The notes: generated from the letters alone by a model not told the origin. A DNA stretch of 64,000 nt from Anaspis maculata (GCA_949128115.1 OX421964.1:20546892-20610891); one strand, 5' to 3'; counted from the first letter of the stretch, positions 1 through 13,654 are shown. Translations and numbers: made by a program.

Positions 1-1572
1 TTATTGAGCTGGACCGGCCCTCAAAGGTGCCGACTCCGCCAGCATGACGACACCGAAGGCCCTACAACAATAGAAGCTGTCGGCGGAGCATCCCCATGGG
101 ATGTATAGCAAGTTTTATTTTTTATGTCAATCATTGGCGTAATTTCGCCATAGAAAATGTTTCTCAAAACATCGTATTATAATAGTGTCTGAGTGCACTA
201 AAAGAAATTGTATTATAAGTAGCTGTCTAATTTTATAATTGTTATCCTATTCAATTTTTAGCTTTCAGAAAACTAAGCTTTTCCGCAAATGGATTTTAAA
301 ACGTTGCTAGGTACTGCAAAAAAATAGGAAAGTGCAATTTGGTGAAGAAAACAGCAATAAAATTAGGCATGAGGCAATTCGGCGCCGGTAACAACATTAT
401 CTACTTTGAGAAAGCAAAGGAATTTTTTTAACGGTTTATAATTACTACGCCGAAAGTTGTTTTATTTCAATCAACTGCTGCTATGTCCTGCGATGAGGAC
501 TTCTCTGAAGAAAAATTGAATAAATGAGCTTATGGATCCCGTATGAGAAGAGTGACATCAACAAATAAAAGAGTGCGGGACACAAATCCAGGACGCATTC
601 TATTCGGATATATACTAAAGAAAACGAAAGGGAAGCTTTAGAAAAGGACGGAGCAAAATAAGAAGTATTGTCAACACGATTTGGTTCTGGATGGCTATTA
701 CCAGGTGTGTACGTGTGTGCACAGTTGGCCATGCATTTAGAGCTTGCATTGAGCATGAGAGCTTTCTATCAAAATGATTTCAGAGACATAGGTATGCATT
801 CAAAACAATTTTTTTAACCTGTGCAAAGCCATAATATGGATATATGCTTGTTTAATTTATTGTTTATCTATTCTAGTTTTTGTAAGAACTGAAAAAAGCG
901 AAAAAGTTGGGTTGATCAAGTGTGCACTGTCAGCTGGACAGAATTTAAGCATATTTTAATTGACGGCTTGACAGTTGAAGCAAGTTATGGCCGCTTCATT
1001 TTTTGAGCTTCATCGTAAAATTGTAGCGAATTTTGTGTCCGAATTCACAACGCAATTTTTTTATTTTGCGTCCATAAGAAAGTCATTACGATACGCAAAT
1101 GACGTCATTCGCGTATCGTAAGAAGCTCCATTTCGATATGCGTTTTTTTAATCCCCAAATGTTGGTAATATCAGCGGGCATGACATCGACATGACAGCAC
1201 TCACTGACAGAAGAGACAGCTTAGGTGACATCACTTCGCAGAAGGGGTTTATTTCAGAAAAATACGGCTCATTTCTGATGATAAACTGTGCTTTCACCAT
1301 CGAGAGCAATTCCCAGCAATTTTGTTAGCAGAGGCACATATTTTCCATTTTTTTATTGAAAAAAGCATGGAATAGTTGTAAAAAAGAAAAAATTGTATAT
1401 AACACCCGTTTTATAAGACCAATAATTATTGTCACAATCGTTGATTGAATCACTCGTCGCTTCGCTCCTTGTGCTTCAAAATGACGTGTGACAATACGAT
1501 GTCTTATAAAGTTTGTATTATAATATACTACTTTTTGATCGCTTTCTCAGTTAGAGCATATTTTTTGAATTA
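1..1572. other. AT-rich intergenic DNA
   Basis: No gene or clear repeat is recognised. The first ~110 bases are GC-rich and could be the edge of something outside the window. TTTATAAGAC at about 1411 and GTCTTATAAA near 1500 form a weak inverted pair. Confidence 0.5.
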
Positions 1573-1692
1573 CGGGGTGTTTTTTCAAGTTATGGATTGG
1601 GGTAGGCTGTGCTCCAGCCAAAAATAGCCTCATTCTCCTGCATTTGGCCGGAGCACAGCCTGCTCTAATTCACAATTTTAAAAAAACACCCG
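1573..1692. repeat. 120-bp hairpin MITE
   Basis: CGGGGTGTTTTTT at the left and AAAAAACACCCGG at the right enclose inverted arms containing GGCTGTGCTCC / GGAGCACAGCC. A lone end of similar sequence occurs near 10127-10140. Confidence 0.65.
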
Positions 1693-1820
1693 GCACATGT
1701 TACATAATTTCGAATGCTTTTTTGTCGGAAATGAAAGATACCTTCATTTCTCATTTAAACTTAATCAGTAAGAACGCAGCTCAAAGAATACATTATTTAC
1801 GTTATATGTATTGACATTTA

Positions 1821-1986
1821 AGGTGCGTTTAGTCAGCTTATTTAGCCGCAAGTTTTAGTTTTAGTCGCAAGCGCAGCGCCGCCCATTGGCTCTTACGAAC
1901 CAGCCTTCTCAGAACAGCCAATAAGCGATGCAGCGCTTATGGCTAAAATTAAATCTTGCGGCTAAATAAGCTGACTGAAGGCACCT
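1821..1986. mobile_element. 166-bp MITE with TTA target duplication
   Basis: Inverted ends AGGTGCSTTYAGTCAGCTTA, extending through TTTAGCCGCAAG, are flanked by TTA on both sides (1818-1820, 1987-1989). A 3-bp TWA duplication is the PIF/Harbinger pattern. Confidence 0.75.
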
Positions 1987-2144
1987 TTAAACATGTGGAG
2001 GTGCGGCAAATTATAAATTGTTAAAATTCAACGAAATGTAATAGTTTCGCAACTAAGTAGCTAACATGTATGTTTCTGGATTGAAAATGGGTAATTTCTC
2101 GGGTAATCCTATCAAATTAATTCCACAAATGACCTGTGAATTTC

Positions 2145-3590
2145 AGCATATTTTTAGGGGTTGAAGGACGATGATTAAGAAAATTTGGTCTGTAAACACA
2201 CGACGTTTCCCCCTATAATTTGAGCTTCTTTGGGTGGGCTCGCACTGGTCATTAAATTTCATGAAAAAAATTGATATGAAGGGCGAAAGATATTGACGTG
2301 AAGGAATCAAAAAATGGTTCAAACCATTATCTCAATATCACTATCAATGTCTCGATGTCAATATACAGGGTGTTTCAATGGAAACGAGCCACCCTGGATA
2401 AATTTTTGCCAGGTGAAATTTAGAAAATTCCTCGGGACCCGTCGATTTTGTTTCGTGAGGGACATCTGAAGCATACATTGGCGGTTTTCTATCTTCCCCA
2501 CCCATCCCCACCCACCTCAACTTCAAAATTTCGAATGACACTACCTACTCTGCGATACATCAAATTAAAGAAAAATTAGATCTATTTATTTCTGAAAAAA
2601 TATTTCTTAATTTTTTAACCCCGTCCTCCTTTTTCCTAAAATCCTCTGAATGTCCAATTTGATATTCTTGACCTCTCAATTCTCTCCAGTGCTGTCAACG
2701 TCATCCTGCACAGCATCAAGGGAGAAAATTGTCTGCGGAAAAGTCCAACCCAAATCCACCTCTTCGCTCCCTCCACCCTAACTCCAACATCTGAAATGAC
2801 ACTACCTATATTGTGATGTACCAAATCAATTAAATTCTCTTTCTGATGAGAATATCCTCAAAATTTCCAAAAACTCCTTTAACCTTCCTTAATATTCCGA
2901 ATGCCTAATGCAACAGGGGAGGAGGATTGAAATAAGATCGTTTTTCAGAGAGGGAATTAAATTCCCTTCGATTCAAGGTTTCACAAGGTGAGTAGTGTTT
3001 TGGTGAAGTTTGAAGTTGGGCCGGGGGAGAGCAAAGGGGTGAATTTGGGTAGCACTTTTTCCACCAAAAATTCTATTTTTCGATGCATTCAGGATGAAAC
3101 TGACTAAATTGAAGAGAATAGGGGAATAGGGGTTGAGAATATCAAATTGGACCTTCAAGAAAATTTTGCAAAAAAGGGGTGGGGTTGAAAATTTTAAAAA
3201 TATTTTTTTAGAAAGAGAATTTCATTCTCTTCAATTTGATGTATCGCAAAGTAGGTGGTGTCATCTGGAATTTTGATGTTGACGTGAGTGAAGGTAAGGG
3301 GGTTGAAGATAGAAATTTGCGAATGTATGCTTTAGATGTCCCCCTCGAAACAGAGATCGACGGGTGTCGAGAAATTTTCTAAATTTCACCAGGCAATAAT
3401 TTATCAAAGGCGGCTCTCTTCTATTGAAACCCCCTGCACTTTGCTGTTTATATCAAGATTTTTAAGGATAAAATGACCAGTTCAAAGTAAATCGAAGAAG
3501 CCCCAGACTAGGGGCGGAACGTCGTGTGTTTACAAACCCTAATTTTTTAATCATCGTGTATCAACTTGACCCCTTAAAATTCGTCGAAAC
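2145..3590. mobile_element. 1.4 kb foldback element
   Basis: The left arm (GATGATTAAG, then TGTAAACACACGACG, CAGGGTGTTTC, GATACATCAAATTAAAGA) reappears inverted at 3170-3590. Arms are more diverged than in the 3660-4831 palindrome. Internal sub-repeats surround the centre near 2870. A half copy lies at 51773-52150. Confidence 0.7.
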
Positions 3591-3659
3591 TATACAGCAT
3601 GTTTCAGCGATGATAGCAGAATGTGAGTAGATTCCGTCAAAATACGACGAAAACCTATA

Positions 3660-4831
3660 CAGGGTGATTCATGAGTGACCTTACATAGGCTAATGGGAGA
3701 TAAAGGACTTCGAGGCGAGTCAGGATCTACTAAGGAAATTTTGTTTTCTCCATTGGTTACGAAGATACAGGGTGTTTTGTGTGTTTCGTGTGAAACTTTG
3801 ATCAGCGATATTTCTGAAACGGCTGAAGATATTGTTTTGAAATTTACCAGTAATATTTCTCTGCTGGAACTTATCCAGAAGTCATACCGGGTGAGTCAAA
3901 ATCCAGGGCCGAAATTGAAAAAATGTGCCCCTTTTTTATTTGATCAAAAAGTACATTTTCTGACCGCTTTTCTGAAAAACTGTTATCGGATTCGAAAAGC
4001 TAAGGAAAAATGCTTCAAGAATCACTCTTCAATTTAGATGGCACACCTAGACCGTTTCAACAAAAAAATAAAAAGTAATATTTGTGGGTAAGTTTCCATT
4101 TTTGACCGGACATAATCGACTCATTGTTTGATTGAATTCATTAAAATTCATTTTTTAGCTTGTCTCTGTGGAACAGAAGGGCTTGGTAGTAAGAAAAATT
4201 CCATAGCCGGAAATTTTTTCTTGACGATCAAATCGAGTCTAATTTTGGTTTCGCTCTCGATTTTGTCATGAAAAAAAATTGTCAGCTCTGAATTTTTTTT
4301 ACAACCAAGCCCTTCTATTCAACAGAGACAAGCCAAAAAATGAATTTAAATGAATTCGATCAAACAATGAGTCGATTATGTCCGGTCGGCAATGGGAACT
4401 CACCCACAAATTTTACTTTTAATTTTATTGTCGAAACGGTTTAAATGTGCCATCTAAATTGAAGAGTGATTCCTAAAGCATTTTTCCTTAACTTTTTGAA
4501 TCCGATAGCAGTTTTTTAGAAAAGCGGTCAGAAAATGTACTTTTTGATGAAACAAAAAAGGGGCACCTTTTTTCTAGCCCGGCCCTGGATTTTGACTTAC
4601 CCGGTATGGCTTCGGGATGAGTTCCAACAGAGAAATATTACTGGTGAATTTCAACAAAATACCTTTGGCCGTTTCAGAAATATCGCTTATCAAAGTTTCA
4701 TACGAAACACACAAAACACCCTGTATCTTCGTAACCATCGGAGAAAATAAAATTTCTTCAGTGGATCCTGACTCGCCTCGAAGTCCTCTATCTCCCATTA
4801 GCCTATGTAAGGTCACTCATGAATCATCCTG
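3660..4831. mobile_element. 1.17 kb near-perfect palindrome with CAGGGTG ends and TA duplication
   Basis: It starts CAGGGTGATTCATGAGTGAC and ends with the inverse; TA lies outside both ends (3658-3659, 4832-4833). The two ~585-bp arms are very similar up to the centre at about 4245. ORFs at 3675-4037 and 4574-4816 are the same arm read twice and are not genes. TA duplication suggests Tc1/mariner-type mobilisation. Partial relatives lie at 47412-47660 and 51380-51763. Confidence 0.8.
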
Positions 4832-4854
4832 TATGTATAGTACAATACCATTTT

Positions 4855-6728
4855 TAGCCCAGGCATTTTAGTCGAAAAATCGTGGTAACCCGTAACAAAT
4901 TCCCTCAAAGCTGAATTTTGGTATATATGTTCTATTGGACCTACGGAACAACATATCAAAATACTCGGACTTACACCCTCGTGCGTCCTTTGATTTTCAT
5001 CCTCAAAGGTCAAGTTCTAAGAATTAGAGAGATACCTATCTCCAAGCTGTTCCTGCAAGTGAACGGAGTATCCGATCAATATAAGATATGTTTCAAATGA
5101 ACAAAAGAGATTTGTTGTTAGTGCTTAAGTGTGTGAGGGAGCCTTTGTAGCTCTTCCGATTGGTTAGTTCTGCAGGAAAGGCGGCTGAGTGTTAATTTGT
5201 CGCCCGGATATTTCAGGAAAAACCATGTGAGAATTTAAAGCCTCAAGCAATGTCGCACAAAGTTGAATATTGATATATAACTGGTATGATCCCTAAGGAA
5301 GAACATATCAAAATATTTGGACTTACACCTCTGTGCCTCCTACGATTTTGGGGCTTTGAATATCTAGTCAAAAAATTCACTCAGACACTTTTCTCTAAAA
5401 CTGTTCCTGTGAACGAACCAATCATTTTAACGATATAAGGTGGGTCTCAAAGGAAACACGGTATATTGTTGCCTATGAAGTGGACTCCGGTAGCCATGAA
5501 ACATTTCTGCTTGATAGTGACGTGAATAGTACGCGCAAGGTGGAATTTCTCTCCTGGATCTTTGAATGAGAAACATGTAAGAATATTTTGTGATGGCCAA
5601 TATAGCTGAGCATTGTTAATAGGTTCTTCTTCCCATCTTCGAAACAAACCCAAGTGATGAGACTGATGAGTGAACAGTTGATATTCACAGTGCTCATCCC
5701 GAAAATAATGAATTCTCTACAAAAAAATTGTGGTTTCTTCATTTAGGGGCATCATTGTCTGAAGCTGTCAAAAATAAAAATTACCGACAAATCCTATATT
5801 TATGTTTATCTTGGACAAAAGCAGCATCAATTGCTCACGCCTATTTATATTACAAAGTCAGAGCATCAATTTTTTATTGAACAAGTTACACCTACTTTTT
5901 TTTTCTGAAAATGGAATAACGGCTACAGAAAAAATGATTTTATGTTTCTATTGCCCAATAGATACAATAGCTTTTGGTATTTTTTGATAGAGGAAGAACT
6001 TCGCTTAGTATTACACACAAAAACAGTGGAACCACTCCATCATTCATCAGTAAAAAAAATGAACTGCAAAAATTGTATGTATTTTCGGGAGAAAATTGGG
6101 CATATAATCACTTTCACAACAGATCAATTTTCTGATCTTGTAATGATACAGGCACATTGTTTTTATCGTTTTCAGGTATAAAATGGTTAAGAACAGTGAA
6201 TTTAGTTGGAAATACTCAATTGAGATGATTCTAACCATACGGAAACCGAAATTACAAAACGACAATTTCAGATGGCAAAAATCGTCGTTTTTTCAGTAGA
6301 ACTTGTTTAATCGTGTTTCAATTCAATTTTAAACACCATATTTGATATCAGAGGCCAAGATTTGGTTGGAAACGATACCACACTTGCCGATATCAATCCG
6401 AGGTTTTTGAGAGACAAACGAAATCGATTTTGCCGATCTTCTTTTTTTTTCCAGGCAACCCAAACTACTTATCAACAATTCAAACGTCAAGCAAATATTG
6501 TGAAGCCTTGAGGCATCTAAATATGATTTTTTTCATTTATATAAGCTACAGGGTGTCATTTACGTATTTAAAATGGAAATATTTAGCCCCCCCCCCACAA
6601 TCAATGACGCACAAGGGTGTGCCACCGAGTATTTTGATATGTTATTCCTTAGGTCTTACAAGGCCCGTATACCAAATTTCAACTTTGTGGGAATTTGTTG
6701 CGGGTTAAAACCTAATATGCCTGGGCTA
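4855..6728. mobile_element. 1.87 kb terminal-inverted-repeat element, same termini as 48991-51044
   Basis: It begins TAGCCCAGGCATTTTAG and ends with the degenerate inverse ATATGCCTGGGCTA. Roughly 150-bp inverted arms lie at 4855-5010 and 6590-6728. Another degenerate arm-like copy occurs near 5250-5390. A TTTT lies outside the left end (4851-4854) and, once the element inserted at 6729-7153 is removed, also outside the right end (7157-7160). Short ORFs inside show no recognisable domain. Confidence 0.65.
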
Positions 6729-7153
6729 TTTGCAAAGTTCGGCCTAATGACGGAGATATGTATTCCTTCAAAGTTCACTTTTTTCGGATTTCAAAAATTT
6801 ATAACTCAGGAACTTTCCATTAAAAGCTTCAATTCAGCATAAGCTGATTTGTCGTATTAGTTATCTATCAACCAGAAAATTTTTGAAAGAATCCAATCTG
6901 TGGCATAAAAGTTATGAGGGGTCACCTTGAGTAAAGTTGTCTTCGGATGCTTCTGAATTATTGACCCTCATAACTCCTACACAACTGCCAGAAGTCTTTC
7001 AAAATTTGGCAGGTCGATAGATAGTTCCGACAAGTCAGTCTTTGCTAAATTTAAGTTATTTTGTTCAAATCGTCACTGAGTTAAGATAATTTGAATCACG
7101 AAAAAGTCAACTATGAAGGACTGTATCTTCGTTACTAGGCCGAACTTTGCAAA
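6729..7153. mobile_element. 425-bp foldback MITE inserted exactly at the end of the neighbouring element
   Basis: The ends are TTTGCAAAGTTCGGCCTA and its near-perfect inverse. Matching arms run almost to the centre (about 6945), for example AGTTATGAGGG on both sides. CTA flanks it (6726-6728 and 7154-7156). Since the left CTA is the last three bases of the 4855-6728 element, this MITE is the younger insertion. Confidence 0.7.
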
Positions 7154-7160
7154 CTATTTT

Positions 7161-8600
7161 TTCCAATGCATACTGCGATGCAATCCCAAGGCCTTGAAAA
7201 TATCTCGTTTTTGTTCAGCTTACCTTGTAATAAACTTTTGTTCTTTGGGCTATTTTCGTTCTAATTCATTCCGAATGACTCAAAAATGTTTTGGAAATTT
7301 GACAAGTTCGATTTTACGTGCCAATAAGTGTTTACTTTTTGTTGGATGTTCAATATCTCAAGAAATGGTGACATTAATTGGCCGGTGAGATCACACGATC
7401 TCAAGCTGCCAGATTTCTGTCTTTAAGGTTTCTTGAAAGTGCAAGTCCATGCTGACAAATCCTGCACACTATAGAACTCAAAACCAATATTTGAACCGCA
7501 ATTACAGCGAATAATGCTGGCTATTTGAGAGAAATTTTCACTCTTGAATTCAGCGCTGCATTAGATCCCACGATGTGCAGTTGACCAATGATATGTTCAA
7601 GAGTTGAATATGACATAAGCTTGCAAGAAATGAGCTTCCTTTTGATTTTTGATCCATCTCTCTACCACAATCCACAAGCGAGTATGGACCTTGGAAAAAA
7701 TGATCATACTGACTGGACAAGACCTTATCACTAAAGTAACAAGTTTGGCAACACTGCTTGGCCAGTTACAAGGAGTGAGGGGCGCGGGGGGTCCGCGCGA
7801 GATCAATGCGCAGAAAGTGAATTTCGACGAGATTCCAACCACTTAATGATAATTTGTGTTCTGAAGAGCCAATTTGAACTGTTAATTATTAAAATAAAAA
7901 ACACGCCAAAATCTTGAAAACCAGAGCCATTCCAGTACTTTCGTCGTTTATGTTGGAAAACTATGGACTCCAAAATATAAAAATTCGCAAAGATACATAT
8001 GCAGGGCAACAACAAAAAAAAAATTCTGTTGAGCTGTGTTATTTTTGTAATTATTATTGAAATCTGTTCACGGGATAGGAAATTGTTAAATTTGCAGTTT
8101 TTCTAGAGAAGAAAACTCAAAAACCGTGGGTCCATTTTCGATTTTAAAAAAAAATTCATCCTTGAGCAGGAATGAATTTTTGAGTGGAGTCCTTCATCAA
8201 AAGCGAGTCGTCCTGTTCAAAACACGGGTGAGGTGTGATGCTTCCTGCCAAATTTGGTTAAAATCCTTCAGATAGATCTTGGATGATTGAATGGCAAAAT
8301 TTTGAACTTTTGCATTTTTTATTCTTTGACAGATGACAGATGAAGAAATACTTTCAACTGCAAAGTAAAATACAAAGCCAAATATGGAAAAATGGTTTTT
8401 TGGTTTGGTGCTCGAGGAACTGTCTTGTCATATACAGAATTGAAAAGAAGAAACTGCTGGAACTTTTCTATACTCTTTACGTAAAACTACGGGGATTTGA
8501 GGCTATCCGAGACCATTTTGCAAAATTCATTACCATAAGAAAGATGAAGACCATTAGAAAATCCTTGAAACAGACTTAACCTCATTGATTCATTCCGATC
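7161..8600. other. Intergenic DNA, no feature recognised
   Basis: Short ORFs (for example 8340-8579) have no recognisable domain and no coding-like composition. Confidence 0.5.
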
Positions 8601-10900
8601 CGTCAGATAACGACTTATTTGGTGTTGGTGGTTCAAGAACCTGAAAACTCATCAGGCGAATTGCCGAGTTAATCGACGAAACAATTTTACTAGGAGATGG
8701 AAAGACCCGTTGATGGCGTTTATTTGCTGGATATGTAATGTTATGAGGACCTATTTCTTGGTGAATGGAAATACCGGCGTTTAGATACCTTTCCAGCGAT
8801 TCGACAGAACGGGTTGACCCGCAGAACCCCCGCCTGAGGGGGCAGGTTGACTAGAGAAACTCAGGTATAAAACTTTCCCCAGTGTCACTACCCTTTGTTG
8901 TTGTTGATGCCCGCTTTCTTGGACCATCTTCGATCAAAGGCACCAAAGCAACTTTACACTCAAATCAAATTACGCCGGCCACTTTGCCAACTAAACTCCG
9001 TTCCCATAACCAGTCTTTTACAAATCACTTTCTCTTTATACTCTATTGAAAATTACACTCCGACCTCTATTTATAGCCGCGAAAAATCTCGAATTTGAGC
9101 CATACACACAACACGCACCATAATCAGTTTATCTCGAATTTCAATTACGCGCCGTACCTCCCCAAAAAAAAAACCGCCTATAAAATTACCTGCATCAACC
9201 CCTGCCTGCTTTCGCCCTGCTCTCAATCCCACAAATAATCGAAAATTCCGTTGAATCCAAAGCTGTAATTTTCGTGTAAATTCATGAAAGCTCTCTCTCT
9301 CGCTGGGTGTCATTAAAAATTTACCCCTTTTGGCGACTGTTTCTTTTTTATTTCATTATTCCAGCGCGCGGAGCATAATGGTATTGGTAATTTCGTACGC
9401 CCCACATCTGTGTTATTTTCTCTTTTGAAATGTTTTATGGGAGCACATGCGGCCTGGAGATTGAAGGGCGAGTGAGAAAAGATGATGAGCATAAGGAGTG
9501 TAGCAGTACAAGGGTTGAAAAACAGCCGTTGCTAAATGCGTGTCTAAAGGCACTTTGTGAGGATTTCGTTTTGGCTTTGGAAGTGTGAAGTATGGTGGGT
9601 GGATGTGACTTTAGCCCTTTTCTTATCGTTATAGTAGATACTTTCGGTTGGTGCGGCTCAGGATGGGAAAGGTGAATCAAATGAGTCTGACTCAGTTCTA
9701 ATACCGACCGTGGGTTCCGGAAAAAAGATAATACGAGATTAGTTGATTCGCGATTTTTGTTTGTTAATTTGAGCTGACTGATCAATGGAAATTCTGGTTT
9801 ATCCGCGTCAATGATGAAAAGATGATGGGTTTAGTACAGATTTCAGGCATTTTTCTATCATTAATCGCCTAGTATTCAGCAGAAAGAAGTTCAGTCAATC
9901 TGAAATCAGCCTTGATCGCTGATCATCTTTTTTGTGGAACTGACAGCGAGTGTTTTTTTTTTTAAATTGGAGTTAGCTGGTGGGAGTGGAAATGTATGTC
10001 CACGACTTGATTCATCTTGTCGCGTTGTCTAGCTGATCGGCGCCGGCGTCCCAAGAGCGGAATTGGGATCAAGTTTTGCCGACATACGTTTTTACTTTCA
10101 CAGCTAACTGCAATTCATATAGTTTCAAAAAACACCCGGTACTCAGAATAATTTCTAGCCGCAAGCGGAAAGTGAATATATTGAAATTATGCAAATTGAG
10201 GGGTGCTGAAGCAAGGAAATTTTTATTGCGCGGGACAGGGCTTTTTCAAGGGGGCGGAACTCGCTTTTTTATTTTGTGCCGCCAGTCTATAATTCCCAAA
10301 ATCACATATTAGAGAGGTGTGTTGAGAGTGTGAAAGGGTTGCGGTTTGGAACCTTCGAGGGTTAGAAACCACACCACACACACATACATACGCACACACA
10401 CACACAGGCACAGTGGGTGGTGATTTCGACCGCAGGGTCGCAAAAAGTATATCGCGCTTATTTTTTCAACCCCCCTCGAGCAACAGGTTGGTAGCTGTGG
10501 GAGCTCGATGATGTCGGGCGGCGGGTCCGTGATTGTTTTGTTTTTATTTTGCGCTCTGATGCTCTTTAATATCGTGATTGCTCCTGTCTCTTTTTTGCTT
10601 TCGCGCTCATTCTTCGGGGCTTTCGGGTGCATGCCGGGCTAGAGAGCGAGAGAAACGGAGAGAGCGAGTGAACTGAAAGAAGGCGAAATTAAAACATCGC
10701 GATGATGCGACGAGGGGGCAGGCAGGGCTCGTGGACGTGCACACGTCAATATGCTGATCATTTCAAAAACCACCCTCTCTGCCGTGCCGTTGGTGATATG
10801 GTCGATACACATCGGGATCTTGATGATGCGATTTTCATCCCCCGTGCGGTCGGTAATTAATTGAGTGAAATTTGTCAAGAGCCGGGAAGTAATTCAATCA
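8600..10900. promoter_or_regulatory. Single-copy looking, GC-richer block; possible regulatory DNA
   Basis: No repeat family seen elsewhere in the window occurs here. TATAAA lies at about 8868. A homeodomain-type TAATTAATT lies at 10854-10862. GC-rich tracts surround 10020-10060 and 10490-10780. No convincing exon is present. Regulatory function is inference only. Confidence 0.25.
10366..10410. repeat. (CA)n microsatellite
   Basis: An imperfect CACA/CATA run; the ORFs across it on the minus strand are artefacts. Confidence 0.85.
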
Positions 10901-13020
10901 TTTGGATATTGAACGCGACATTTTAAATATACTGCTCAACAATTAAAGCGAGTCACTAAAAAATTTCGTTCCACCTCGAATGAGAATATCTCAGGCAAAA
11001 AACAACTGATTTTGAAGAAGGTAATGTTGCTGGATAGATCCTTTTTCCAACCATAAGAACCGTTCATTGCTCATGAGGAGATTGATCGCTGATCCATTAT
11101 AAAAGGTGTTTCAAAACTTAAGACTGCAACACCAGCAATGAAATCCGTCGCCTGAAGCCTTTCAAGTCAACTGACTTGGTGGATTCATGCATGGAAATTT
11201 AAAATTTGAGATTTAACATTTAAGCGTTCACCCATTGGTTTCTTATGTAAATAGAATTAAATGTTAAATTTTAAATGTTAAATTTCTATGCATGAATCCA
11301 CCATTAGTGGACAGGTTTGGCTAGCGACCCTCCATGCGCCAAGAAAGAACTGTTCAGTGAACTTTTGTAAGGATTTCTGTTCACTTTAAAAGATTCTTTC
11401 GCATGCATGTTTTGTTATTCTTATTCACTTATTATCTCGAATTGTATAAATTGGACAAATGTGGAGTCAATAAAAAAAGTTCCCCATGAAGAGATCGGAC
11501 CACAATGGCCCCCGGGGGCGCTACTACTTTGCAACCCATCAAGCCTTTACCAGGGTGGTGGACAACGAACAACAATAACAATAATAGGTAATAATATAAT
11601 AGGTAATAATAGGTCTCTTCGTTTCGGTTTTCTTGAGTGCGCATGTGTGGCGCGAATTTCATAGTTTCGTACACCTATATTGAAAATTAGCACTAGAAAA
11701 TATTGTAGTACCCTCAAAATTCCACAAATAATTTGGTTGGATGTTAGATACCATTTTTTATATTCAAAGGAAATGTTTCATTGAAATTGAGTTCAATGAT
11801 CATTTGTGGAAGTTCAGGAACAACGAAAATGGCAACAGCGCTCAAAACAACAAGACATCGGCGCCAACTGTCACTTGTGACAATTATGATAACACTGCTC
11901 GTTTCTACCTGACCTACATTTCATTTGCTTATGTTTTAACGAAAGAACACAACTTGTTGAAAATGGCTGTATCGTGAAGGAAATTCAAAGGAGCTACGAA
12001 GAGATGCATTTACGGTGTATGTAAAAGTGACAGCGAGGAACCAGTAGTTGGTCAGGCGGCTAAACAGAGCATCCAGCGTTGCCAAGTTTCCAGATTCACA
12101 TTGACAGGTGACAGGTGTACAAAAGTTTTCAAAATCACCCCGAAATTTCCCCGACGAGTAGCAAGGAACGGATGGAAATTTTATTATGAGACGTCTGTTC
12201 GGGTGGGAAGTTAGAATTTGAGGGAAAGATTGAAGAATTGAGATATTAGAGAAAATGAGGGCTTTATTTTGAGCTCCATCATTTGAGTCCGGTCTCGAAA
12301 AGTCAGGCCAGTTACTCATTGTAAAGTGGAAAACTATCGGAAAACTTGGAGAATTTTGGGAAACTGCCTGAAAATGTTCAAGAATCACTTACCCTTTGTT
12401 TGAAAAAAGTTGTTGGTATAAATCTGTTCACAAGCTAAAAAGTTAGAATTTTGCAGTTTCTCATAAGGAACCAAATTATGTAGAAAGAAAAGCGAGTGAA
12501 GCAGCCAGACGCACTGGTTCATAGATGAAGATGAACGATCTGAAACTGATACCACAGAAAGATTGGAAATAATTGCAGGAAATTGAAAATTTGAATTTTC
12601 CGGGAAAACCTCGAATCTTTTTTCAAATTATCTTATGGTAAAGATCGTCAATAGGACTGTGTATCTTACGTGTTATCCGGGCCCATGCGCGTACTATTAG
12701 GCGCTTGATATGAAACTTCCAGACAAATAGCGTCTGTTAACACGTAACATGATTAGAAAACCTATCAATAATTGTTTGTGTAAGTGAAATTTTCAAATAT
12801 TGATGCTCACTGTTTGTGAGTTGTGAGTCTGATGTTATTTTGATCTTTTAAAAATAAAAACAATCATTTTGAAGGTGGAATAGGAAGGTACGCTTTCGGT
12901 TCTTACAAGAAAAAATGGAAATAAACACTGCTTCATAACAAGTGTAGAACCGAGAGTCGATACGATGAAGAAAAACGTTTCATTTTATTCCGTTTCCGCG
13001 AACACGTGGCGTGGGAGTTT
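10901..13020. other. Intergenic DNA with one MITE
   Basis: Contains the MITE at 11177-11303 and a short TAATAATAGG repeat near 11575-11620. A 150-codon open frame at 11936-12388 (minus) has no recognisable domain. TTACGTGTTA / TAACACGTAA form an inverted pair near 12668 and 12738. Confidence 0.5.
11177..11303. mobile_element. 127-bp hairpin MITE
   Basis: TGGTGGATTCATGCATGGAA at the left is matched inverted at the right, with AAATTTAACATTTAA-type arms and a ~30-base centre. Flanking duplication not evident. Confidence 0.8.
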
Positions 13021-13024
13021 TGAT

Positions 13025-13600
13025 CAGGGCCCCCCCTGACTCTTCTCTAACTGAAAGCCTCTGGGGCCAAAGGTAGGCGAGCCGCAAGAGCCACTCTCAC
13101 ACGGTTAGGCAATCTTTGCTACATCAATGTACTGCGGATTGCATAAAACTTTCCGGCCCAGAAGCCAGGCAGGAGAACAGCAGAAGCCTTGTTCGGGGTT
13201 GCCAGTATGGTGTCAGATTTCTTAACTAGAAATGCGCAAGGAAACATCCTGCAAAATAAATTGATTTTATAGTGACTATTTGAGGTGACAGTAATTGCAA
13301 TATAAATTATTATTGGTAACGGCGGCCATGCCAAATCTGACAACATCGCGATCAACAGACTGTGGATCATTTGCGAAGTAAGCAACGAACTTCCAATATT
13401 TCCATTATTTTGTAAAAAAGAACTATACAAAATAGAAATTTGGCTTGCGACTGGTTCTCCTTTACATTTCTAGTAACTTTTTTGTATCTATCTGGAGGCT
13501 TAGTCATGAAATAGCCTGGTGTTCCATAGAAAAATCGATATTTGTCTGGATGTTTCAAATTTGGCACTAAATAGCGACAGTTGCGTCCATGTTGCATCTG
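13025..13600. repeat. Dispersed repeat, copy 1
   Basis: Collinear with 55807-56460: shared blocks include CTCTGGGGCCAAAGG, TGCTACATCAATG, CAGAAGCCTTGTTCGG, CAACATCGC and TGGTGTTCCATAGA. Identity looks like about 70% with indels. Frames in both copies are broken. Confidence 0.75.
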
Positions 13601-13654
13601 CGCCGTCGGGTCAGGAGAACGCACTATTACGGCTTCACTTCAAGCTAGTGATGC

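Noticed and set aside
11936..12388. 150-codon minus-strand open frame
   Set aside because: No recognisable domain, no supporting composition, and such frames arise by chance in this much sequence.
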